A DNA stretch of 64,000 nucleotides, taken from NCBI RefSeq assembly GCF_011742165.1, contig NZ_JAAQTO010000017.1, positions 61,861-125,860 of the forward strand, read 5' to 3'. Below, piece by piece: positions 28,095-34,273 of the stretch. The translations under genes were made by a program, and so were the position numbers. The notes beneath the pieces are model-generated. The model did not search any database, was not told the origin of the DNA, and was given only the letters and a program-made list of their open reading frames with translations. Position 1 is the first letter of the stretch; each line of letters opens with the position of its first letter. This DNA comes from Billgrantia bachuensis. Its GTDB lineage: Bacteria > Pseudomonadota > Gammaproteobacteria > Pseudomonadales > Halomonadaceae.

Positions 28095-28945
28095 GCCATG
28101 GCTCCTGCGAACATGTCACGCTGCCGCTGCTGTTCGACGACCCGCGGGGAGAGCCATAGGCACTCGGTGCGCTTCACGCTACCGAATCGACTGGATCCGG
28201 ACGTGGGCAGGGTCACACGCATCCAGCCAGGAAGGCGGTTGTTGTATAGCGTTGAGTCGTAGCCGCTGATCACGACGAAGCCCTGCAAGTGCCTGACGGC
28301 TTCCAGAAGCGTCTCGTGTTCCTCGACGGTCATCTCGTGCCGGTAGTAGCGGCTGCTGCCCTGGCTTCGCGTCTCTGGGAGATAGGGCGGGTCAAGATAG
28401 TGCAGCGTTTCCCAGCTGTCGTGCTGCGTCATAACATCCACGGCTGGCCGATTTTCGATCACCACCTCGCGAAAGCGGGCTGTGAACTCGGGGATCGCGT
28501 CGGCAATGCGGGCCCAGGCCGACGCCGTGTTGAGGTACGTGCCATCGGGCTTGGTGTATGTCCGCATGCCCGAGTTGCCGCGCGTGGCGCCGGCCGAGCC
28601 GAAGCTGGCCCAGGCGCGCAGCAGGGTGCGTCGGGCCTGCTCGAGGGGATCGTTGGCCGGCTCTTGCGAGAGATCGAACTCGGCGCGGGCGTAGGGCGTG
28701 AAGCGGCAGAGCTCAGCCAGACGCTCGGCACTCGCCGGGTCACGCAGCACGCGGAACACGTTGACGATCTCGCCGTCGAGGTCGTTGTAGACCTCGGCCG
28801 ATACCGACGGCTTCTGCATCAGCACGCCGGCGGCACCGCCGAAGGGCTCGACATAGACCTGGTGGCGCGGGAAGTGCGCTATCACCCAACTGGCGATGCG
28901 CCACTTGCCGCCGTGGTAGCGAAGCACTGGGGGAAGCTTGCTCAT
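28091..28945 (-). CDS. D12-class DNA adenine N6-methyltransferase
   Basis: A 284-residue Dam-like enzyme: RYHGGKWRIASWV and VEPFGGAAGVLMQKP form the AdoMet site, and YLDPPYLPETR carries the catalytic DPPY. Length and motif order match the D12 class. It is coupled by overlap to the cytosine methylase, so the phage makes two DNA modifications from one transcript. I cannot read the recognition site from the sequence. Confidence 0.9.
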   Translation of the reverse strand: MSKLPPVLRYHGGKWRIASWVIAHFPRHQVYVEPFGGAAGVLMQKPSVSAEVYNDLDGEIVNVFRVLRDPASAERLAELCRFTPYARAEFDLSQEPANDPLEQARRTLLRAWASFGSAGATRGNSGMRTYTKPDGTYLNTASAWARIADAIPEFTARFREVVIENRPAVDVMTQHDSWETLHYLDPPYLPETRSQGSSRYYRHEMTVEEHETLLEAVRHLQGFVVISGYDSTLYNNRLPGWMRVTLPTSGSSRFGSVKRTECLWLSPRVVEQQRQRDMFAGAMA

Positions 28946-29880
28946 GCCACAGCCCCCTTGCTGGCGCTGGCCAGATTCGCCTCTCCACCCATCCAGCTGA
29001 TGAGTGATTCGATGCTGGCGCCCAGGGCGCGCGTCATCAGGAGGAAGTCGGCCTCGAGACGAACGATGGCGTCGCCGTCGTCTTCGATCTCACCGGCCTC
29101 GTCGAGCAGTGCATCGCTGAACCGAATGCTCTTGATGGTCAGGTCGTCGTGAAGCACGAACGACATGACGCTCTCGATCTCCAGGGCGAGCTGGCTGGCT
29201 TGGCGCCCGGTTTCGAGTAGGCGCTGCATATCGTCGCTGTCGAGATCTACTTGACGGCCGCGCACTACGCCGTCGTCGCCCTTCGCCTTGAGCTCCACCT
29301 TGTCGCCCAGCAGCAGGCCACTGGGGCGCCGGTACGGTTGGGCAAGCCATTCGGTCATGGCGCGCATGGGTAAGGTCTGGGTAGCCAGGGGCGTGACCTT
29401 CAAGCTGCCCAGCGTTTCGCGCAGCAGGTCGAGGGCTTCCTCGGCCCGCTTGCGGCTGCCGGTGTTCACGGCGAGCAGGCTGCGGTTGGTGTCCCACCAC
29501 ACGTCGATGCGCTGGCGCTTGATGTGCGAGCGGGGCAGCAGTTCCTCGACGACCTGTTCCTTGAGCTCCTGCCTTTCCTGCCGGCGCAGCTTGCGGCCTT
29601 CGCGCTGCTCGATCTCGACGGCACGCTCTTCGACTTCCTCCCGCACCACATCGCTGGGTAGCAGGCGCTCGAAGCGCACCGCAGTAATGAGGCGCTGACC
29701 CTGCAGCTCATGAAGAAGACTTGTGCTGGCGCCACCGGTAGGTGGCATCCAGCCCATGGAGCGCCTTTCGCTGCCGCCGAGAGGCCGGATGGCCTGCTCG
29801 GAGAGGGCCGCTTGTAGGGCGCCGGCGTCAAGCTGGGGCTGGTCGTGTAGGCGGTAGAGGTAGAGGTTCTTGAACCACAT
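28942..29880 (-). CDS. rdgC: RdgC-like recombination-associated protein
   Basis: A 312-residue protein matching RdgC along its length: MWFKNLYLYRL, LIPSDVV-like LLPSDVVREEVEER, RQERQELKEQVVEELLPR, WLAQPYRRPSGLLLGD and ESVMSFVLHDDLTIKSIRFSDAL. RdgC forms a ring on DNA and limits RecA. In a phage it may control host recombination or protect replicating DNA. The start at 29880 agrees with the family N-terminus. Confidence 0.9.
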   Translation of the reverse strand: MWFKNLYLYRLHDQPQLDAGALQAALSEQAIRPLGGSERRSMGWMPPTGGASTSLLHELQGQRLITAVRFERLLPSDVVREEVEERAVEIEQREGRKLRRQERQELKEQVVEELLPRSHIKRQRIDVWWDTNRSLLAVNTGSRKRAEEALDLLRETLGSLKVTPLATQTLPMRAMTEWLAQPYRRPSGLLLGDKVELKAKGDDGVVRGRQVDLDSDDMQRLLETGRQASQLALEIESVMSFVLHDDLTIKSIRFSDALLDEAGEIEDDGDAIVRLEADFLLMTRALGASIESLISWMGGEANLASASKGAVA

Positions 29881-29881
29881 A

Positions 29882-30100
29882 TCAGGCGTCCTCGTTTTCT
29901 TGTGCGTGGCCGGCGCATGAGCCATCCGGGCGCTTGTTGTTGCACTCGCCAACCACCAGGAACTGCTGGCCGTCCTGCTTCATCTCGCACAGTGCTGTGC
30001 GTAAATGGGTGCCATCCTTAGGCTGAATGAGCATCTCGCCGAGCTGCCTATCGGAGCGGCCCAGTAGGTAATCGATCTCGAAATGGCAGTGGTAGCGCAT
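29882..30100 (-). CDS. small phage protein
   Basis: A 72-residue protein starting MRYHCHFEIDYLLGRSD with a C-terminal CNNKRPDGSCAG pair of cysteines. A GAGGAGG ribosome site precedes the ATG. It fits tightly between neighbours. No family recognised. Confidence 0.65.
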   Translation of the reverse strand: MRYHCHFEIDYLLGRSDRQLGEMLIQPKDGTHLRTALCEMKQDGQQFLVVGECNNKRPDGSCAGHAQENEDA

Positions 30101-30110
30101 CACGACCTCC

Positions 30111-30428
30111 TCAGAACTGAACCAGCTGGCGCTGGGGCTGGGTGGCGGGAAACACGCTGGGGCTGGCGACCTGGTAGGCCGGCAGGGCCGGGCGCATGCC
30201 GGGGCACTGCTCGGCGGCCTTGTTCTCCCAGTCGGGCTGGCCGGCACGCTCGTTGAGCGGCACGCCGCGGGCTTCTTCGGCTGCCCAGATGGCCGCGTCT
30301 TCGCAGTACTGCTCCAGGCTGGCGCTGGCGACATGCTCATCCATGCGCGTCACCCAGGTCATGGCGACGAGCAGGAAGGCCACTAGCAGGATCAGCACGC
30401 TTCGGTTGAGTGCGGTGCGGGGTGTCAT
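30111..30428 (-). CDS. small membrane-anchored phage protein
   Basis: A 105-residue protein with one N-terminal transmembrane helix (VLILLVAFLLVAMTWV) and a soluble domain containing a cysteine pair (YCEDA, QCPGM). It is unrecognised. It overlaps the upstream gene by four bases. Confidence 0.65.
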   Translation of the reverse strand: MTPRTALNRSVLILLVAFLLVAMTWVTRMDEHVASASLEQYCEDAAIWAAEEARGVPLNERAGQPDWENKAAEQCPGMRPALPAYQVASPSVFPATQPQRQLVQF

Positions 30429-30883
30429 GCGATGCGCTCCTGTGCTGGCGCCTTGTCGGCGTGGTCGTGGGCGTAGAGGGTGACGCTGCCGTTGGCGTGC
30501 AGTTGCTCGAGCATCCAGCGCAGCCAGTCGATGGCCTGTGCCTCGGTCCAGTGCGGCTCGGCGGCGATGATCACCACCAGCTCGCCGGTGCTGGGCACGT
30601 ACCAGGCAGGGCGGTACCCGGCCCGGGGTGAGCCATGCACGGCCTCACGCGCCAGCAGCTGTGTCTCGGGGTCGGTGATGCCGTGGCGCTGGGCATGGTC
30701 ACGCCATGCGGCAGCAAGCTCCTTCACCGGGTACGTGAAGACGATGGCGTCGTCGTACTGATCGCGGGCGATCTCCTCTTCCAGGAGCCCCAGCTCCCTG
30801 TCGTAGTCGCCGGCGACCTTGCAGGCAGCAAAGACGAAGGCGAGCAGTGCCAGGTAGGCAGGGATTGCGATAAGCCAGATCAT
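30425..30883 (-). CDS. membrane-anchored phage protein
   Basis: A 152-residue protein with an N-terminal helix (MIWLIAIPAYLALLAFVFAAC) that could be a membrane anchor or lipoprotein signal. A soluble domain rich in Trp and acidic residues follows. I do not recognise it. It is in the leftward operon with four-base overlaps on both sides. Confidence 0.65.
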   Translation of the reverse strand: MIWLIAIPAYLALLAFVFAACKVAGDYDRELGLLEEEIARDQYDDAIVFTYPVKELAAAWRDHAQRHGITDPETQLLAREAVHGSPRAGYRPAWYVPSTGELVVIIAAEPHWTEAQAIDWLRWMLEQLHANGSVTLYAHDHADKAPAQERIA

Positions 30884-31542
30884 GGGCGGGGCTCCTCGGC
30901 TTGGCGGCGCAGGCCCGCAACGTAGTCATCGATCACCATGCGAAGCTCGTCATCCTCCCAGTCGTCACCCTTCGTGAGGTGACGGATGGCGAGGGCTCCC
31001 TCAGCCTTCTTGTCGGCATCCCGTCGGGAGAGCTCACGGGCCAGCAGTTCCGACGAGGCAAGGCGCAAGTGCAGCATCATGGCCAGGTTGGCGATGTCGA
31101 CGTAGTTGCCCCGGTTGGCCTTCTGCAGATGCTCCATGAGGAGATCGGCAAGCAGCTCCACGCTGCAGCGGTCTGGATCGTCCCAACCGTCACGCCCCTT
31201 CTCACGGGCAGCGGCCAGCTTCAATTTCATGGTCCGTGCGAACCGGTCAACGGCGGCATCGTCAGGGTGTTGGTCAAGGCTGGCCATGGGCATTTCCTTG
31301 AGCGCGTCATCCCATTTCTCTGCTCTATCGAACAGCTCCTCAGTTCCAATGTTGGCCATGTCCGTCGCCGCCTCTCGGACAAGCTGGCCCAGCCCGCGCA
31401 GTCGCGCCGCCTGCGCCGCCAGGGCAGCCTCTTCCTCCCCAGCCTTCACCAGCCGCGCCTCGAGGTACTCCACCCGCGCCTGGAGCAGTTCGACTTCACT
31501 GCTGAGCTGGCTGGCGCCGTCGTTGTTCTGTTCAGTGGTCAT
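30880..31542 (-). CDS. coiled-coil phage protein
   Basis: A 220-residue protein whose first ~60 residues form a heptad-rich coiled coil (SSEVELLQARVEYLEARLVKAGEEEAAL). The rest is helical and charged. ATG 31542 has GAGGAGCG upstream, while a frame from 31557 would overlap the preceding stop. The function is unknown. Confidence 0.65.
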   Translation of the reverse strand: MTTEQNNDGASQLSSEVELLQARVEYLEARLVKAGEEEAALAAQAARLRGLGQLVREAATDMANIGTEELFDRAEKWDDALKEMPMASLDQHPDDAAVDRFARTMKLKLAAAREKGRDGWDDPDRCSVELLADLLMEHLQKANRGNYVDIANLAMMLHLRLASSELLARELSRRDADKKAEGALAIRHLTKGDDWEDDELRMVIDDYVAGLRRQAEEPRP

Positions 31543-31553
31543 GCTGGCGCTCC

Positions 31554-31772
31554 TCACTTCAGGCGGATGTAGGTCGGGAACTTGGTGATGACGCAGTCGC
31601 GGGCCTCTTGGCTGACGACGGCTCCCTGCTTTGCGGGGCGGATCACCGTGATGATTTCGAGGGAGGCGCCCTTAGCCAGGGTGGCGCGAGCCAGCTGGGA
31701 GGTTTGAACATCGGAAAGCTGCTTTCCGGCGCTCTCCAGCGCTTCCTCGATGGTGGTGACGTTCGTGGCCAT
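31554..31772 (-). CDS. small phage protein
   Basis: A 72-residue protein (MATNVTTIEEALESAGKQL...). Its start lies three bases after the stop of the HTH gene upstream, and AGGGAGGTATG precedes the ATG region. No family recognised. Confidence 0.6.
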   Translation of the reverse strand: MATNVTTIEEALESAGKQLSDVQTSQLARATLAKGASLEIITVIRPAKQGAVVSQEARDCVITKFPTYIRLK

Positions 31773-31775
31773 GGC

Positions 31776-32096
31776 TCATACCTCCCTGCGGACTTGCTGG
31801 GTGCGTTGGATACGGATACGGGCGGTGTTGCGGAGCTGGTCATCACCACCGCCGCCGGCTGCCAGCGCCAGCACGAGGCCAGTGAGCAAAACGGGTAGCG
31901 GGGGAATCCAGCCTTTGCTGAGAGCGAGGGCGACCAGGTGGGCGGCGTTACGACATTCGGTGCGCTCGCGAGCCTGCTGGAGCATGACCCGGGCGGTATT
32001 GACGGCAATGCCCATCTCGCGGGCGATCTCTTTGCAGCCCAAACCGCGAGCGGTAAGAGTGACGAGAATGGCTTGTCGCTTTGTGAGAGGCTTCAT
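31776..32096 (-). CDS. LuxR-type HTH protein with membrane segment
   Basis: A 106-residue protein. Residues 1-45 form a LuxR/GerE-like HTH (LTKRQAILVTLTARGLGCKEIAREMGIAVNTARVMLQQA). A hydrophobic helix follows (PPLPVLLTGLVLALAAGGG). It is the first gene of the leftward operon and may regulate it. A membrane-tethered HTH protein is an uncommon combination. Confidence 0.7.
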   Translation of the reverse strand: MKPLTKRQAILVTLTARGLGCKEIAREMGIAVNTARVMLQQARERTECRNAAHLVALALSKGWIPPLPVLLTGLVLALAAGGGGDDQLRNTARIRIQRTQQVRREV

Positions 32097-32125
32097 GTTG
32101 CGCGTCCTGTTCAACTGTTGAGCTT

Positions 32126-32154
32126 AGTGTTGCCTAAGCATTCAACTCTGTCAA
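32126..32154 (-). promoter_or_regulatory. candidate leftward early promoter
   Basis: On the minus strand a perfect -35 TTGACA (32154-32149) lies 17 bases from a weak -10 AACACT. Palindromic TCAAC-T-GTTGA just downstream (about 32111-32121) could be a repressor site. The position immediately upstream of the first leftward operon gene supports the call; the -10 is poor. Confidence 0.35.
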
Positions 32155-32167
32155 CAGAATTGCGCAA

Positions 32168-32199
32168 CAAAAAAGCCAAGCACGAAACTGTGCTTGGCT
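32168..32199 (-). terminator. rho-independent terminator of the SOS-box gene
   Basis: A perfect 10-bp stem AGCCAAGCAC / GTGCTTGGCT is followed on the minus strand by TTTTTT. It lies 13 bases past the stop of the 32212-32406 gene. It isolates that gene from the leftward operon. Confidence 0.88.
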
Positions 32200-32211
32200 A
32201 TGGAGTGAAAT

Positions 32212-32406
32212 TTATTTCTTCTGGCGGTGCTCTGGGGCCTGTGAATCTCGCCTAAGCAGTCGCCGAGCCGCCTCAGTCGTTGCAACGGCGAGGAGCGGCA
32301 TAAGGGTATCGTCAGATTCTTGAAGCGTCTCCAGCCGCGCGGCGTCGTGCCTGGCAGCGTTGGAGTGAATGCGGGTAGGAAGAGTGCTCATTTTTCTTTG
32401 CCCCAT
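32212..32406 (-). CDS. small protein under a LexA-type box
   Basis: A 64-residue basic helical protein (MGQRKMSTLPTRIHSN...). The start at 32406 has AGGGA upstream. A LexA-type operator lies 10 bases upstream and a strong terminator follows, so it forms its own transcription unit. I do not recognise a family. An SOS-induced antirepressor, comparable in logic to Tum of phage 186, is possible because the prophage repressor lacks a self-cleavage domain. That role is inferred. Confidence 0.6.
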   Translation of the reverse strand: MGQRKMSTLPTRIHSNAARHDAARLETLQESDDTLMPLLAVATTEAARRLLRRDSQAPEHRQKK

Positions 32407-32415
32407 GGCCGTTCC

Positions 32416-32431
32416 CTGTATATCAATACAG
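32416..32431. promoter_or_regulatory. LexA/SOS box
   Basis: CTGTATATCAATACAG fits the gammaproteobacterial LexA consensus CTG-N10-CAG with an AT-rich centre. It overlaps a TATACT -10-like hexamer on the minus strand, as expected for a repressed SOS promoter in front of the 64-residue gene. Confidence 0.78.
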
Positions 32432-32542
32432 TATAATGGAAGAGTAGGTTTGGCCACCCCTCAGGGGCACGGCCATGGTACAAAGCGGATTGAGCTTGCG
32501 GTTGGTCAAAAAGCGGGCGGCCGGTTTGGCTTTTCGTGACAT
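32423..32542 (-). CDS. possible 39-residue peptide
   Basis: A short frame, MSRKAKPAARFLTNRKLN..., begins after a GGACGAG ribosome-like site and ends inside the LexA box. It is basic at the N-terminus. There is nothing to prove that it is translated. Confidence 0.25.
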   Translation of the reverse strand: MSRKAKPAARFLTNRKLNPLCTMAVPLRGGQTYSSIILY

Positions 32543-32723
32543 CGCGTCTCGTCCTGTTGCTGTCTGGGCGTTTTGTGTCTCTGCTCCCATTCTTCACGGA
32601 TAGGCAAAGATGCAAGGTTCAAGGCCCAGGGCAGCGTTGGCGGGCTGGCGCTTGCATGATCGGCGAACCATGATAGAGCAATGGTAGATAGGGGCGGCGC
32701 TGACATCAGCGGACCGGATGACC

Positions 32724-32739
32724 GTGTATACGCATACAG
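32724..32739. promoter_or_regulatory. second LexA-like box
   Basis: GTGTATACGCATACAG matches the LexA pattern except for the first base (GTG for CTG). It lies between the TAC terminator and the short 32423-32542 frame, so it could control transcription towards the SOS-box gene. It is weaker than the 32416 site. Confidence 0.45.
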
Positions 32740-32756
32740 TCGTCAGGATGGAGATA

Positions 32757-32783
32757 CAAAAAAACCCGCCTCGGTGGGCGGGT
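32757..32783 (-). terminator. terminator of the hicA-hicB-secB-like operon
   Basis: A stem ACCCGCC / GGCGGGT with a 6-nt loop is followed on the minus strand by a run of seven T. On the plus strand it is followed by GTTTTT, so it is bidirectional. It lies 29 bases beyond the SecB-like gene. Confidence 0.9.
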
Positions 32784-32811
32784 CGTTTTTGAATCATCTA
32801 GCGTCTGAGAG

Positions 32812-33240
32812 TCAGTCGAGCTTGCGTTCCGGGAGGCGTCCATCTTCGTCCATGGGAAGGTTAAGCGGCATGGAGAGGCCTCGTAGTCCTAAATTCGCGA
32901 CAATTGAATCCAGGGTCGGCCGCACAGCGCCGTAGAGCAGCGTGCCTGCGTAGAGCCGCTCGAGTGGTTCTTTGATTGGTTGAGGCTCCTGACCTTCATG
33001 AAACAGGAAAGTGCCTCGAGCGGACATTGTCAGCAGCTCCTCGGTGCGCTCTTCATCCAAGCGAGCAGCAAGCTGCAGGGTCAAAGTGACATCGAAATGA
33101 TCATCCGGCTTGGTGTGGTCATGGAAGCCCACCTCGAAGCGTATCTCGATCAGCTGCGGTTTGCAGGGCTCTCCAGCCAGCCCGTTGGCCTCGATGTGTT
33201 CGAAGCGATGCTGGTCCAGGTAAAAGCTAACGATATTCAT
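32812..33240 (-). CDS. SecB-like chaperone, probable TAC chaperone
   Basis: A 142-residue protein with the SecB pattern. A strand pair FDVTLTLQLAARLDEERTEELLTMSARGTFLF parallels the YEVVLRVTV...FLCEVQQGGIFSI region of E. coli SecB. LLYGAVRPTLDSIVANLGLRGLSMPLNL parallels its [21 protein letters not shown] helix and strand. Length is close to SecB (155). It is the last gene of a hicA-hicB operon, joined by a four-base overlap. In toxin-antitoxin-chaperone systems such as M. tuberculosis HigBA-Rv1957, the chaperone folds and protects the antitoxin. That role is inferred here from context and fold. Confidence 0.8.
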   Translation of the reverse strand: MNIVSFYLDQHRFEHIEANGLAGEPCKPQLIEIRFEVGFHDHTKPDDHFDVTLTLQLAARLDEERTEELLTMSARGTFLFHEGQEPQPIKEPLERLYAGTLLYGAVRPTLDSIVANLGLRGLSMPLNLPMDEDGRLPERKLD

Positions 33241-33719
33241 TGAACCACTCGCAATTCCGGTCGCGGGTGCTCAGTGAGACTAATATTCATGCCGCCTCGA
33301 AAGCTGTCGTGCGTCATCTCGGCGGGGTAGAAGTGCTCATGCATGTGGTTGTGGTGGTGAACAACCCGGAAGCCATCAGGACAATCATGCAGCCAGATCT
33401 CAACGATCTTCTTTAGCGTTTCATTGATACCCAGACCCTCCCTGCTTGCCGCCAAAGCGAGCTGACGGTGGAGCTCAGAACCAAGTCGAACATTGAAGGT
33501 GCCGCTGAAAGGCTTATCGGGCGCAACGCCCTCTTCCTCGCAAAAGGCGAGGTACTCTTCGACCTCATGCTCAAAAGCCTGGCGGAGCCCAGCAGGTGTC
33601 TGAGCCTCAAAGGTGACAAGATCGACAATGTGAAGGATCTTGCCATGAAGAACATTGTCTTCCGGCGAGACCTCGATAGAGCCTTGATAGCCTCTATATT
33701 CCAACACTTTAGGTTTCAT
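33237..33719 (-). CDS. hicB: HicB-family antitoxin with extended C-terminus
   Basis: A 160-residue protein. Residues 1-70 are the partial RNase-H-like HicB fold (VLEYRGYQGSIEVSPEDNVLHGKI, TPAGLRQAFEHEVEEYLAFCEEEG). Residues 71-111 form a ribbon-helix-helix DNA-binding domain (FNVRLGSELHRQLALAASREGLGINETLKKIVEIWL). Residues 112-160 are an unusual His-rich extension (HHHNHMHEHF...). Such tails in TAC antitoxins act as chaperone-addiction sequences. The RHH domain probably binds the inverted repeat at the operon promoter. It overlaps hicA and the SecB-like gene by four bases each. Confidence 0.87.
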   Translation of the reverse strand: MKPKVLEYRGYQGSIEVSPEDNVLHGKILHIVDLVTFEAQTPAGLRQAFEHEVEEYLAFCEEEGVAPDKPFSGTFNVRLGSELHRQLALAASREGLGINETLKKIVEIWLHDCPDGFRVVHHHNHMHEHFYPAEMTHDSFRGGMNISLTEHPRPELRVVQ

Positions 33720-33955
33720 ATCTTGCCATGCTCCTCAAGCGCGGTAAGAACATGCTCAATCACGTATGCCTTCAGGGTGTTCTCCGGGTGAGGCTCGTGA
33801 AGGCAGATTTTGCGTTTCTCGGCATCGATGAACTTGCGTCTCGATCCGCTCGCGTTCTTCAGCTTGTAGCCAAACCCATTCAGCAAGGCTATCAGCTCAT
33901 CCCAAGTGTAATCCCTGGGTCGCTCCTTGAGGCGGTCGAGCCGCTTGTCACTCAT
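33716..33955 (-). CDS. hicA: HicA-family toxin (mRNA interferase)
   Basis: A 79-residue protein of the HicA double-stranded-RNA-binding-like fold: TWDELIALLNGFGYKL, then GSRRKFIDAEKRKICLHEPHPENTLKAYVIEHV. The usual GSH catalytic motif reads GSR, while the later HEPHP motif is intact. This variant is known in part of the family, and which residue is catalytic here is uncertain. The start at 33955 (MSDKRLDR) was chosen over a longer frame because GGGGG lies upstream. It is the first gene of the TAC-like operon. Confidence 0.85.
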   Translation of the reverse strand: MSDKRLDRLKERPRDYTWDELIALLNGFGYKLKNASGSRRKFIDAEKRKICLHEPHPENTLKAYVIEHVLTALEEHGKI

Positions 33956-33985
33956 GGAGCCCCCGTGGACTACCTTCACCGGGTC

Positions 33986-34004
33986 GCAACTGTATTCTAG
34001 TTGC
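33986..34004. promoter_or_regulatory. operator-like inverted repeat upstream of hicA
   Basis: GCAACT-N7-AGTTGC is a perfect inverted repeat just downstream of the -10 hexamer of the hicA promoter. It is a good candidate for autoregulatory binding by the ribbon-helix-helix domain of HicB. Confidence 0.65.
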
Positions 34005-34011
34005 ACTTCCC

Positions 34012-34040
34012 TGTATAGATCTGCTGGATGAGATTCTCAA
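34012..34040 (-). promoter_or_regulatory. promoter of the hicA-hicB-secB-like operon
   Basis: On the minus strand TTGAGA (34040-34035) and TATACA (34017-34012) are separated by exactly 17 bases. They sit ~57 bases upstream of hicA. Confidence 0.65.
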
Positions 34041-34273
34041 GAGATTGCTCCTGTCATTTCGTCGCACTACCACATGTGTCCACAAGCGCTCTATATCTAG
34101 TAGCAGTCCGGTGGTGGGCTCCCACCCGCACCTCCGGGCTCTACCGGAATGAGCCGCGGCTCGCCTGCGCTACTTCCGTCGGCATCCTGCTGAGCAGGAT
34201 GCGACTGGCCAGCTGCATTTACAGCTGAGAGGCGATACGCCCATGCAGCAATGCATTAATGCAGTAATACAGT
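34041..34273. other. intergenic region, no gene seen
   Basis: Between the hicA promoter and the repressor gene I find no supported frame. A hairpin GCATCCTGCTGAGCAGGATGC lies near 34182-34202. Short AT-rich repeats (ATGCAGCAATGCATTAATGCAG) sit at 34243-34264, just beyond the repressor stop. The hairpin may terminate the repressor transcript, although it lacks a T-tract. Confidence 0.4.

Larger units (their letters stand above)
32543..32811. other. intergenic region between the SOS-box gene and the TAC operon
   Basis: It holds the terminator of the HicAB-SecB operon and a second LexA-like site. No reading frame in it has convincing composition or a ribosome site. Confidence 0.45.

Noticed and set aside
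32506..32797. Several short minus-strand frames between the TAC terminator and the SOS-box gene
   Set aside because: No ribosome sites in good position and no protein-like composition; only the 39-residue frame was kept, at low confidence.
34028..34228. 66-residue plus-strand frame between hicA and the repressor
   Set aside because: No ribosome site; the sequence is Cys/Ser/Arg-rich and looks non-coding.
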